Shown piece after piece: positions 23,191 through 31,819 of a stretch of DNA of 32,107 nucleotides. The DNA is from Ignavibacteriae bacterium HGW-Ignavibacteriae-2 (GTDB lineage: Bacteria; Bacteroidota; Ignavibacteria; Ignavibacteriales; Melioribacteraceae), in assembly GCA_002839805.1 (NCBI GenBank), contig PGYT01000031.1, forward strand, positions 57,500 to 89,606. The letters run 5' to 3'. A model generated the notes under the pieces. That model did no database searches, was not told where the DNA came from, and saw nothing but the letters and a program-made list of their open reading frames with translations. Position 1 is the first letter of the stretch. Every line of letters begins with the position of its first letter. A program made the translations under genes and the position numbers.

Positions 23191-24927
23191 ATGAAAAATA
23201 AAATTTATTATATACCCATTCTGCTTTTCAGTTTTATTCAAATTATTAATGCACAAGTATTACCTGGTTATGAAGACGGTTTAAAGACAATATCGGCTAA
23301 AGAATTAAAGCAGTACGTCTATTTTCTTGCGGATGATAGTATGAAAGGAAGAGCCGCAGGCAGTGATGAAAATCTTCTTGCCGCAATGTTTATTGCCGAA
23401 AAATTTAGAGAAGCTGGTCTGACACCAGCATTCCCTGACAAATATAATCGTAAGAAAGAAGAATCAGACTATAAAGCTCCCCTTAAAATTTCTAATTCCG
23501 GTTTGTATGATGAGTTCTTCCAGAAGTTTACACTTCAAAAAACCAAACTAACTGAAAACTGCGCATTATCGGTAACACAAAAAAATGAAGTCGGTTCGGT
23601 TGAAGTCTCTTATGAAATGGGCAAAGATTTTTTTATAAAATATTCCGGCGGTGAAGACGTTAAATATGAAGCTCCCATGGTATTTCTGGGATACGGAATT
23701 TTCGACGGCGAAAATGGTTACTCTGATTTTGTTGATTCTGATGGAAAAGAAATAGACTTGAAAGATAAAATTGCGGTAATGGTCGATAGTTATCCCCAAG
23801 CAAATGATACTGCCAGTGCCTTTTCAATAGCCAATAAAATTGAATATAGGATATTTAAACACAAAGCCAAATATGCTTTGGATAAAGGCGCACTAGCTGT
23901 GTTTTCAGTCCAGTCTCCATTATTTCAGGAAGCGCCAGTTGATATTAAATATGATAAAACGCTCGATTTGGCCGAAAGGGTTTATACAAACCTGCACGAA
24001 AGAGAAAGAAAGGAAATACCTGTAATTTATCCCACAAATAAAATTGTAAAAGAAATATTTGAACACATGTGTGATAAAGATTTAAAATCTTTGTTAACCA
24101 AAATTGATACAGAGCTAAAACCACAGTCTTTCGAATTCCCAAATATCAGCGTATCCATAAAAATTGATTTGGAATATGAAACGTTAAATACACAAAATGT
24201 AATTGCATATTTAGAAGGAAGCGATCCTGCACTAAAAGATGAAGTTGTTGTTTTCAGCGGTCATTATGATCATGTGGGGATTGGAGAATATGGCGCACTG
24301 GATAAATCCCGCATTGGGGAAGTGCATAACGGCGCGGATGATAATGCGAGTGGAACTTCAGGCCTAATTGAATTAGCGCAGGCTTTTTCCGTAAGCAAAC
24401 CTAAACGAAGTGCAATATTTATAGGTTTTAGCGCTGAAGAAAATGGATTGTTGGGTTCAAAATTTTATGTTCGCAACCAGCCTGTATTCCCCATTGAAAA
24501 AACTGTCGCTATAATCAATCTTGATATGATAGGTAGAAATGCACCGGAATTGGTTTGGGTTGGCGGCGCTTTTTACGGCAGAGACATAATTGAAACCGCT
24601 AAGCAGGCTAATTCATTAGTAGGAATGGAACTGCTTTATAATATTGGTTTTCTTGGCAATGCAAGCGATCAGGCCCCGTTTCTTCATGAAGACATACCGG
24701 CAATATTTTTCTTTGCGGGTTTGCACGATGATTATCACACCCCTGATGATGATGCCGACAAATTGGATTACAATAAAATGAAAAGAATAACAGATCTCGC
24801 TTTTTTAAGCGGTTGGATTCTTACCAATCAAGAAAAAAATCCTGTTTATGTGGATATACCAATGGACGAACGTTCTGAAATAGTTAAAGATTCTGTAAAA
24901 AGGCAGAGAAAGTTCGAGAAAAAATAA
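23191..24927 (+). CDS. Exported M28-family zinc aminopeptidase
   Basis: Predicted periplasmic or secreted metallo-aminopeptidase of 578 residues that would trim peptides from the N-terminus. Residues 1-22 are a signal peptide ending in INAQ. About 140-330 look like a PA-type insert (FLGYGIFDGENGYSDF, KDKIAVMVDSYP). The M28 catalytic core follows with the two-zinc ligand set in order: His358 (GHYDH, with Asp360), the GADDNASG loop (Asp383/384), Glu416-Glu417 (SAEENG; base and ligand), Asp445 (NLDMIG) and His516 (DDYHTPDD). All key residues are present. There is no T9SS domain. GGAG lies about 12 nt before the ATG, a long spacing. The M16 gene begins 26 nt after its stop, so the two are probably cotranscribed. 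Confidence 0.92.
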   Translation: MKNKIYYIPILLFSFIQIINAQVLPGYEDGLKTISAKELKQYVYFLADDSMKGRAAGSDENLLAAMFIAEKFREAGLTPAFPDKYNRKKEESDYKAPLKISNSGLYDEFFQKFTLQKTKLTENCALSVTQKNEVGSVEVSYEMGKDFFIKYSGGEDVKYEAPMVFLGYGIFDGENGYSDFVDSDGKEIDLKDKIAVMVDSYPQANDTASAFSIANKIEYRIFKHKAKYALDKGALAVFSVQSPLFQEAPVDIKYDKTLDLAERVYTNLHERERKEIPVIYPTNKIVKEIFEHMCDKDLKSLLTKIDTELKPQSFEFPNISVSIKIDLEYETLNTQNVIAYLEGSDPALKDEVVVFSGHYDHVGIGEYGALDKSRIGEVHNGADDNASGTSGLIELAQAFSVSKPKRSAIFIGFSAEENGLLGSKFYVRNQPVFPIEKTVAIINLDMIGRNAPELVWVGGAFYGRDIIETAKQANSLVGMELLYNIGFLGNASDQAPFLHEDIPAIFFFAGLHDDYHTPDDDADKLDYNKMKRITDLAFLSGWILTNQEKNPVYVDIPMDERSEIVKDSVKRQRKFEKK

Positions 24928-24953
24928 TCAGGATAAAAAGTGAGGTTATAAAA

Positions 24954-27737
24954 ATGAAATCAAATTTTAATAAATCAATAATTCTATTACTACTCATTGT
25001 TCTTTGTTTTTCAATTGAAAGCAACGCTAAAACAAATATTTATGAGGAGGGAAAACTTTACCGTCATAAGCTTGATAACGGACTTGTAGTTTTAACAATG
25101 GAACGGCATATAGCTCCTTTAATTTATCATCAACTCACTTATAAAGTTGGCGCGAGAAACGAGAAATTAGGCTATACGGGAATTTCGCATATAGTTGAGC
25201 ATATGATGTTTAAAGGCACGCAAAAATTTAAAAAAGGTGATGTGTCAAAATTGATTTCATTAAACTCCGGAATGTTTAACGCTTTTACAATGCGCGACAT
25301 GACAAGCTATTATGAATATATGCCCGCGAATAAAATCGAACTAGCTATGGATATTGAATCAGATAGAATGATGAATAGTATTTTTGACCCGGATGAATTT
25401 AAATCCGAAGTGGAAGTTATTAAGCAGGAAAGACGAATGCGAGTTGAAAGCAACGCTCAGGGTGTTTTTAGTGAAGCCCTTTATAATATTGCCTATCAAA
25501 GTCATCCGAATCAAAATCCGGTTATTGGCTGGCCCAACGATCTTGATAATATTACTCGAAACCAGGCATACGATTATTACCAAAAATATTATACTCCGAA
25601 TAACGCTTTTCTTGTTCTCATTGGGGACTTTAACACTGAAGATATTATAAAACTTACAGAAAAATATTACGGCGGTATCCCCAAAGGGCCGGAGCTTAAG
25701 GAAGAATCACTTTATGAAGAAGAACAACTTGTAGAAAAATCTTTTAAGTATACTCATAACGATTTCCAATTTCCTATACTTACTATGTCCTTCCATATTC
25801 CGGTTTATACTCATAAAGATATTGCCGCATTAAAAGTCGGCACGAAAATTTTGTGCGAAAAAAGTAGAACTTCAAGATTGTATAAACTTCTTGTTGAAAA
25901 TGAAAAAATCGCTACAACAGTAGCTGGTGGCTTTGGTATTACGAAAGATCCTGGATTGTTCAGAATATCAGTTACAGTAAAAGCAGACAGCTTAATAGAA
26001 AAAACAAAAGGGCTTATATTAAATGAAATTGCTCTTATGCAAAATGAGAATATATCTGATTATGAGTTAGAAAAAACCAAGAACAGGTTTAAATTCGCTG
26101 AAGTTCAAAGCGGCGTAAAAAATGTGGAGCTTGGCAGAAGAATAAGTATGTTCGAAGCTTACTACGGATGGGAAAGCTATGATAAATATATAAATAGTGT
26201 TAAAACCGTAAGCAAAGAAGATATAAAAGATGTAATGAAAAAATATCTTCTTACAACCAACCTTACCGTAGGCATAATGATGCCCAAAGAAGGTGAAACA
26301 GATTGGCAGAATAGAAAACCAATAAATATAGAAGATTTAGATGAGGAAGGAAATTCTTTCTATTATAAAAATCCATGTCCCTTTGACGATTTACCGCTAA
26401 TTACTGAAGATGATTTTGAGGATATAATTTATCCCAAAAAAATCGCTCCTCTTATTAAAGAAGCAAAACTATCCAATGGTATTAAGGTTTACACTATCGA
26501 AAATCATCTTGTCCCATCAATTTCCTGTGCGGGATATATAAATACGGGAATGATAGAAGAAACTTTTCAGGGCGCTCAGCCGGGCATTACTGATTTGCTT
26601 GCTTCGGTTATGAATAGGGGAACCGAAAAAGATGATTACGAAACTTTATCCGAACGAATGAGTTTTATTCCAATTTCTTTCGGGGTAAACGGAGGGCTTA
26701 AAGGGCTGTCCTTTATGGGCAATTCCTTAATTGAGAATAAAGATGAAATGTTTAACACGGGATTCGAAATTCTTACTATGCCTCGCCTCGATAAAAAAGA
26801 TATTGAAATGATTAAAAGTAAAAATATTCCAAAGATAGAAAAAAGATTGTCCTCTACCGGAATGAAAGCTTTTTATTATATGTATGATACTATTTATAAA
26901 GAACATCCCTTTTCTACTAGCGTCCCGGAAGTTGAGTCATTCAAAAAAATTACTCGAGAAGATTTGATCGGTATTCATAAAAAATATTTTCGACCTGAAT
27001 TAACTTCCCTGCTGATTGTGGGAGATATGAGTCATTCGGAAATGGTTGCTACAGCTGAGAAACATTTTGGCAAATGGAAAAATAATAATCAGCCCGTCAC
27101 TCCCATAGAAATGCCAACAACACTTCCTCTAAAAGGAAGAGTTATTAAAGTATTTAAAGACAACGATTATAAACAATGTACTATAAATATTGGATTCGCA
27201 CCGGTTAATAATATTCTTCCTGAAGATGAAGAGGCTGTAAATATTCTAAATTATATACTGGCTTCAAGCGCTCTTACATCAAGAATTGGATTGGAGCTCA
27301 GAGATAAACAGGGATGGATATACGGTTTAAAAAGCGAACTTCACTCCCAGACGACAGGGATTGGTTATTGGAAATTAAATACTAAAACTTCCGTAGAAAA
27401 TACAGCCAATGTTATTAAGGGTATTTTCGAACAAATCGATCTGCTCGAGAATAATGGTGTAAGTGATGAAGAGTTAAAAAACGCGAAAAATCATTTATTG
27501 GGACTCCTTCCTTTTTATGTTGAAACCCCTGACGATATAGCAAATATTGTAATCAATACGATAATTAGGAATGAACCACTTGATAATTATGATAAAATAG
27601 CGGAAAGAATTATCAGCGTTACGAAAGAAGACGTAGTTAAAATGGCGGAAAAATATTTACAGAAAGATAACTGTGTTATTGTTGTTGATGGACCCATAGA
27701 AGAAAATTCGTTGGATTATTTAATAGAAGCACTTTAG
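24954..27737 (+). CDS. Exported two-domain M16 peptidase (FusC/PqqL-like architecture)
   Basis: Predicted periplasmic zinc peptidase of 927 residues with both M16 halves in one chain. The signal peptide covers about 1-25 (ends in SNA). The N-terminal half has the inverted zinc motif HIVEH (His79, Glu82, His83), with Glu159 in KQERRMR at the expected distance as third ligand. The C-terminal half starts at about 495 and has GITDLLASVMNRGT where the motif would be, so it is catalytically dead. The substrate-binding region DKQGWIYGLKSELHSQTTG is present near 785-803. The length and active/inactive arrangement match FusC and PqqL, periplasmic M16 proteases linked to TonB receptors (FusC cleaves imported ferredoxin). 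A GTGAGG ribosome site precedes it. It lies between the M28 gene and the ferredoxin gene. The natural substrate here is unknown. Confidence 0.92.
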   Translation: MKSNFNKSIILLLLIVLCFSIESNAKTNIYEEGKLYRHKLDNGLVVLTMERHIAPLIYHQLTYKVGARNEKLGYTGISHIVEHMMFKGTQKFKKGDVSKLISLNSGMFNAFTMRDMTSYYEYMPANKIELAMDIESDRMMNSIFDPDEFKSEVEVIKQERRMRVESNAQGVFSEALYNIAYQSHPNQNPVIGWPNDLDNITRNQAYDYYQKYYTPNNAFLVLIGDFNTEDIIKLTEKYYGGIPKGPELKEESLYEEEQLVEKSFKYTHNDFQFPILTMSFHIPVYTHKDIAALKVGTKILCEKSRTSRLYKLLVENEKIATTVAGGFGITKDPGLFRISVTVKADSLIEKTKGLILNEIALMQNENISDYELEKTKNRFKFAEVQSGVKNVELGRRISMFEAYYGWESYDKYINSVKTVSKEDIKDVMKKYLLTTNLTVGIMMPKEGETDWQNRKPINIEDLDEEGNSFYYKNPCPFDDLPLITEDDFEDIIYPKKIAPLIKEAKLSNGIKVYTIENHLVPSISCAGYINTGMIEETFQGAQPGITDLLASVMNRGTEKDDYETLSERMSFIPISFGVNGGLKGLSFMGNSLIENKDEMFNTGFEILTMPRLDKKDIEMIKSKNIPKIEKRLSSTGMKAFYYMYDTIYKEHPFSTSVPEVESFKKITREDLIGIHKKYFRPELTSLLIVGDMSHSEMVATAEKHFGKWKNNNQPVTPIEMPTTLPLKGRVIKVFKDNDYKQCTINIGFAPVNNILPEDEEAVNILNYILASSALTSRIGLELRDKQGWIYGLKSELHSQTTGIGYWKLNTKTSVENTANVIKGIFEQIDLLENNGVSDEELKNAKNHLLGLLPFYVETPDDIANIVINTIIRNEPLDNYDKIAERIISVTKEDVVKMAEKYLQKDNCVIVVDGPIEENSLDYLIEAL

Positions 27738-27772
27738 AAAATTAATAATATAAATTACAGGACGCGGAGAAA

Positions 27773-29719
27773 ATGAAAAACAAACCTCGTATAATTATTC
27801 AGCTACTTATACTTTTAATGATTCTGTACGTTGCTATACGCCCCTTATTCGACGTTAGCTATGCTGGGGATTTTGAAGCTTATTGTCCGTTTGGTGGAAT
27901 TTCTTCACTTTTCAGCAAACTTGAGATGGGAACAATGTCATGCTCAATGAGTGAAGTTCAAGTAATGATGGGCATTGGACTTCTTGTTGGTGTAATACTT
28001 ATAGGTAAACTTTTCTGCAGCTATATTTGCCCCATTGGTGCGGTAAGTGAGTGGTTGGGAAAATTGGGAGCAAAATTAAAAATCAGAATGGATTTACCTT
28101 CTTATATCGATAGACCGCTACGTTCATTAAAATATATCCTTGTATTTATTACGATCTATTTTACTATGACGAGTAGCGAATTATTCTGTAAAGAATTTGA
28201 GCCATACTTTGCGGCAGTTAATTTATTCGGAAATTCTGATATTAATTTGACATACGCTATTATAGCATTTGCAGTAACTATTATCGGAGCAGTTGTATTT
28301 CGTTTGTTCTGGTGCAAATATCTTTGTCCGTTGAGCGCTATGAGCAACATATTCTTAAATGTGTTCCCGGTTTCAATAGCCATTATTATATTTATCCTTA
28401 TAAATGCATTTGTTGCTCCATTAAGTTTTGTTTGGCTTTTGGCTGTTATAGTGTTAATTGGATTGATAAGTGAAGTTGGTTTCTTAAAAAGTTTCATTCT
28501 TCCGGCGGCAAAAATTGTGCGAAACACAGATACTTGCACTAGTTGTGGGATCTGCGAAGCAAATTGCCCACAGGGGATTGATATAACTAAGTATAATGTA
28601 ATAAATCATGCAGATTGTAATTTGTGCACTGATTGCGTTTATGCCTGCCCAGTAAAACAATCATTGCAAATAAACAACAAAAAATCGACCAAATATCTTG
28701 CGCCTATTGCTACAGTTGTCCTTATTCTTGTCAGTTTGGGATTTTCCACACAGATAGAATTTAAAACTATTTCGGAAAGATGGGGGAATTTTGATGAACT
28801 TGAAAACGTCGGCGTCTTTACTAAAGAAGGACTTAAAAATGTAAAATGCTATGGCAGCGCCATGTCATTAAAAAATCAGATTCAGAAAGTTGAAGGTATT
28901 CATGGACTTGACGCTTATGCGGCTTCTCATACTGTAGAAATATATTACGATAAAAACAAACTGTCTGAATTGGATGTTAAGAAGGTGATTTTCTCACCGA
29001 TAAAACAAAAAGTAAGAAATATTAAAGATAAGTCCATAGATTCATTATCTATTTACGAAGTGGGGATAAATAATTTATTTGATAAGGTAGATGATACTAA
29101 TCTTGTATTCGCTTTAAGAGAAAAAGATGGTGTTTATGGGTTTGAAACATATTTTGGCGAACCAGTTAAAGCGATTATATATTATAATGAATCATTGATA
29201 AATCCTAGTGGAATTGATTCTTTAATAAATACGAAAGTTATTGAAATAAAGAAAAAGAATGGAGTGCAGCAGCTTGAACTAAACTTCGAAATTGATGGAA
29301 AAGGAAAAGTTACAGGGAAAATGGGCCGTTATGAATATGAAAAAAACATGTTTCCTGAGTTTGACAGACAGTTTAATAAATATGAAACCAAAGACGAGGC
29401 AAAACTTTCAGTGCTTATTTATCCGATGCCGGAAGCCGGTCACCCCTTATTAAAGATGAGGTTAAGTTATTTAACAAGCCATTTGTCCAAAGACCCGGGA
29501 ATTGTGAGGATGAGAACTTATTATGAGGACGAACCGATGGCTATGATTTATTTTGATTCAGAGCTTACAAACCTTGAAAAAGTTAAAGAAGCAATTAAAA
29601 ACCCTGTTCTGAGAGTTAGTTTTTCAAATGGTACCGAAAAAGATGTTAATAATCCTTACAAAAGCAAACCAGATGGAAAAGTGATTTTAGCCGGCGAACT
29701 TCCGGAAGATAAAAAATAA
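27773..29719 (+). CDS. Membrane 4Fe-4S protein (NapH/NosR-like) with three C-terminal HMA-like repeats
   Basis: Predicted inner-membrane electron-transfer protein of 648 residues. Hydrophobic segments occur at about 5-24, 65-82, 118-136, 161-180, 197-232 and 308-326. An AYCPFGG motif (Cys38) is of the kind seen in NosR/NapH-type proteins. CxxxCP motifs lie at 82-86 and 181-185. Two cytoplasmic-type 4Fe-4S clusters are built from Cys255, 258, 261, 265 and Cys282, 285, 288, 292. The last about 300 residues hold three HMA-like ferredoxin folds at about 350-412 (KCYGSAMS, GIHGLDAYAASHTVEIYYD), 428-495 (GVYGFETYFGEPVKAIIYY) and 544-622 (GIVRMRTYYEDEPMAMIYFD). Only the first keeps one cysteine (Cys359). 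GCGGAGA precedes the ATG. It is the last gene before the terminator at 29762. It may supply electrons to reduce a metal or a cofactor in the periplasm; this is inferred. Confidence 0.8.
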   Translation: MKNKPRIIIQLLILLMILYVAIRPLFDVSYAGDFEAYCPFGGISSLFSKLEMGTMSCSMSEVQVMMGIGLLVGVILIGKLFCSYICPIGAVSEWLGKLGAKLKIRMDLPSYIDRPLRSLKYILVFITIYFTMTSSELFCKEFEPYFAAVNLFGNSDINLTYAIIAFAVTIIGAVVFRLFWCKYLCPLSAMSNIFLNVFPVSIAIIIFILINAFVAPLSFVWLLAVIVLIGLISEVGFLKSFILPAAKIVRNTDTCTSCGICEANCPQGIDITKYNVINHADCNLCTDCVYACPVKQSLQINNKKSTKYLAPIATVVLILVSLGFSTQIEFKTISERWGNFDELENVGVFTKEGLKNVKCYGSAMSLKNQIQKVEGIHGLDAYAASHTVEIYYDKNKLSELDVKKVIFSPIKQKVRNIKDKSIDSLSIYEVGINNLFDKVDDTNLVFALREKDGVYGFETYFGEPVKAIIYYNESLINPSGIDSLINTKVIEIKKKNGVQQLELNFEIDGKGKVTGKMGRYEYEKNMFPEFDRQFNKYETKDEAKLSVLIYPMPEAGHPLLKMRLSYLTSHLSKDPGIVRMRTYYEDEPMAMIYFDSELTNLEKVKEAIKNPVLRVSFSNGTEKDVNNPYKSKPDGKVILAGELPEDKK

Positions 29720-29729
29720 AATTGTTTCA

Positions 29730-29750
29730 TAAGGTGATGAGAATACCTTA
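29730..29750 (+). repeat. Small hairpin after the ferredoxin gene
   Basis: TAAGGT (29730-29735) and ACCTTA (29745-29750) form a 6-bp stem with a 9-nt loop, directly before the larger terminator. It may help stabilise the 3' end. Confidence 0.3.
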
Positions 29751-29761
29751 CTGTTGTTAGT

Positions 29762-29805
29762 TAACCCCATGTGCGACTTTTTTGTTGCCCGTGGGGTTAT
29801 TTTTT
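29762..29805 (+). terminator. Strong intrinsic terminator of the peptidase/ferredoxin operon
   Basis: TAACCCCATG pairs with CGTGGGGTTA (29790-29799) with one G-U. The stem continues inward through GCGAC/GTTGC after one mismatch around a T6 loop. ATTTTTT follows directly. It separates this operon from typA. Confidence 0.9.
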
Positions 29806-29904
29806 AATTCCAATTAAACCCATTTAACTAAATCGCCTCTGTTTACAAATTAATTCGGTTAGTTATTTTAATATATATAAGTTATCTTTTATCTTGACTT
29901 ACAG

Positions 29905-29922
29905 GTTACTTTTGAGTTACTT
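29905..29922. promoter_or_regulatory. Possible typA promoter region with GTTACTT direct repeat
   Basis: GTTACTT occurs at 29905-29911 and 29916-29922, 11 bp apart. TACTTTTG (29907-29914) matches the TAnnTTTG -7 box of Bacteroidota promoters, but no good -33 box lies at the usual distance. A TTGACT is at 29894. The promoter for typA must be near, but the exact boxes are uncertain. Confidence 0.25.
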
Positions 29923-29954
29923 GTCCGGCTTGATTTTTAAAAATTGGAGATTTT

Positions 29955-31763
29955 GTGAAAAATATTAGAAATATTGCAATTATTGCCCACGTTGACCATG
30001 GAAAGACGACACTAGTAGATCAGATTCTAAAACAGTGCGCAGTATTTAGAGACAACCAGGTAGTTAGAGAAAGGTTTCTCGATTCAAATGATCTGGAAAG
30101 AGAAAGAGGAATTACCATTCTTTCCAAAAACATAAGTATTCCTTACAAGGATTTTAAAATTAATCTTATAGATACTCCGGGTCATGCCGATTTCGGTGGA
30201 GAAGTTGAGCGGGTTCTAAAAATGGCCGATGGAGTTTTGCTGCTTGTGGATTCTTTTGAGGGACCAATGCCTCAGACAAGATTCGTTTTAGAAAAAGCTC
30301 TTAACCTACATCTTAAGCCGATAATAGTTATCAATAAAATAGATAGGGCCGATAACCGTCCGGAAGAAGTTCTTGACGAAATTTATGACTTATTTATTGA
30401 ATTGGACGCGAGGGAAGATCAATTGGATTTTCCTTATGTTTTCGCGAGTGGAAGGGATGGTTGGGCAGTAAAAAGTTTAAAGGACAAGCCTGTAAATCTT
30501 AATCCATTGCTCGATTCCATAATTAACGATATTCCCAGCCCGCCTAAAATGAAAGGTTCAACACAAATTCAGATAACAACACTTGACTATAACGACTATG
30601 TGGGTCGTATCGGAGTGGGCCGAGTATTTAGAGGCACATTAAATAAGAACGAAAAACTTTCAATTATAAAAAGAAATGGAAATATTCACGAAGTTTCAAT
30701 TAAGCAGTTATTTGTATTCGACGGATTAAACCGTGTAGAAGTAGCTACAGTTAGCAGCGGTGATATTTGCGCTATTGTAGGTGTTGTCGATATTGACATT
30801 GGCGATACAATTTCTTCTTCCGAAAATCCCGAACCTCTTCCTTTAATATCAATAGATGAGCCTACTATAAGTATGACTTTTACAGTCAACAATTCACCAT
30901 TTTATGGGAAGGAAGGCAAATTTGTTACTTCGCGTCAATTGCGGGACAGGTTATATAAAGAACTTGAGCATAATGTAGCTATGCGTGTTAACGAAACGGG
31001 ATCACCTGATTCTTACAAGGTTTCAGGAAGGGGAATTCTTCATTTATCCATTTTAATTGAAAATATGAGAAGAGAAGGTTACGAACTTCAGGTACGCGAA
31101 CCGAAAGTGATTTATAAAACTATTGACGGTAAAAAAGCAGAACCGATTGAAGTTCTTGTTGTAGACGTCCCTAATGAATCGGCCGGAAAAGTAATTGAAA
31201 TGGTTGGACAACGCCGCGGTGAAATGACTAAAATGGAAAACAAAGGTACTATGACTAAGCTCGAATTTCACATACCTTCACGTGGAATTATGGGGCTTCG
31301 CACAAAAATGCTTACTGCAACTGCAGGTGAAGCGATTATGCATCATCGTTTTTATCAGTATGAATTCTTTAAAGGTTCTATTGGAAAATCAAAAAACGGT
31401 GTTCTTATATCCATGGGTGAAGGAATAAGTACTGCATATGCCATAGACTCTCTTCAGGATAGAGGCAAATTTTTTATCGAACCGGGTGAAAATATTTACA
31501 CGGGTCAAATAGTTGGTGAGTATAATAAAGAAAGCGATATTGAGGTTAATGTACAGAGAGGGAAAAAGCTTACTAACATGCGAGCCTCGGGATCTGATAA
31601 AGCCGTAAAAATAGTTCCGGCGATAAAATTTACTTTAGAAGAGGCACTCGAATACATTCAAGACGATGAAATGGTTGAAATTACACCACAGTCTATCAGA
31701 ATGCGAAAATTGTATCTTGATACGAACGAAAGAAAAAGATTTAATCTCGGAAAAAAAGTTTAA
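29955..31763 (+). CDS. typA: Translational GTPase TypA/BipA
   Basis: Ribosome-binding translational GTPase of the EF-G/LepA superfamily, 602 residues, close to the usual 600-615. The G-domain motifs are complete: AHVDHGKTT (11-19), RERGITI (49-55), DTPGHADF (73-80) and NKID (127-130). Domain II, the EF-G-like domain III and the TypA-specific C-terminus follow (SGRGILHLSILIENMRREGYE, GMVQRRGEM-type segment, RKLYLDTNERKR). The start is GTG, supported by GGAGA (29946-29950) 4 nt upstream and by family alignment at once from KNIRNIAIIAHVDHGK. It is flanked by terminators on both sides, so it is a separate transcription unit with no visible link to the uptake genes. Confidence 0.97.
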   Translation: MKNIRNIAIIAHVDHGKTTLVDQILKQCAVFRDNQVVRERFLDSNDLERERGITILSKNISIPYKDFKINLIDTPGHADFGGEVERVLKMADGVLLLVDSFEGPMPQTRFVLEKALNLHLKPIIVINKIDRADNRPEEVLDEIYDLFIELDAREDQLDFPYVFASGRDGWAVKSLKDKPVNLNPLLDSIINDIPSPPKMKGSTQIQITTLDYNDYVGRIGVGRVFRGTLNKNEKLSIIKRNGNIHEVSIKQLFVFDGLNRVEVATVSSGDICAIVGVVDIDIGDTISSSENPEPLPLISIDEPTISMTFTVNNSPFYGKEGKFVTSRQLRDRLYKELEHNVAMRVNETGSPDSYKVSGRGILHLSILIENMRREGYELQVREPKVIYKTIDGKKAEPIEVLVVDVPNESAGKVIEMVGQRRGEMTKMENKGTMTKLEFHIPSRGIMGLRTKMLTATAGEAIMHHRFYQYEFFKGSIGKSKNGVLISMGEGISTAYAIDSLQDRGKFFIEPGENIYTGQIVGEYNKESDIEVNVQRGKKLTNMRASGSDKAVKIVPAIKFTLEEALEYIQDDEMVEITPQSIRMRKLYLDTNERKRFNLGKKV

Positions 31764-31777
31764 TTTTTTATACTATC

Positions 31778-31809
31778 AAATTTGGGGGCTAATTGGGCCC
31801 CCTAAATTT
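31778..31809. terminator. Bidirectional terminator between convergent genes
   Basis: AAATTTGGGGGC (31778-31789) pairs with GCCCCCTAAATTT (31797-31809) with a single bulged T. It lies between the stops of typA (+) and the T9SS-cargo gene (-); the A/T-rich outer stem gives U-runs in both directions. Confidence 0.75.
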
Positions 31810-31819
31810 GTTTCGATTA

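Noticed and set aside
22998-23201. Small open frame of 67 codons between module B and the M28 gene
   Set aside because: TTG start inside the 14-bp palindrome, no ribosome site, and it overlaps the well-supported M28 start in another frame.
28156-28539. 127-codon open frame on the - strand
   Set aside because: Lies wholly inside the membrane ferredoxin gene, antisense to transmembrane segments, with no start signals; a shadow frame.
29720-29954. tRNA or small structured RNA in the gap before typA
   Set aside because: Apart from a small hairpin and the terminator I see no cloverleaf or conserved RNA structure.
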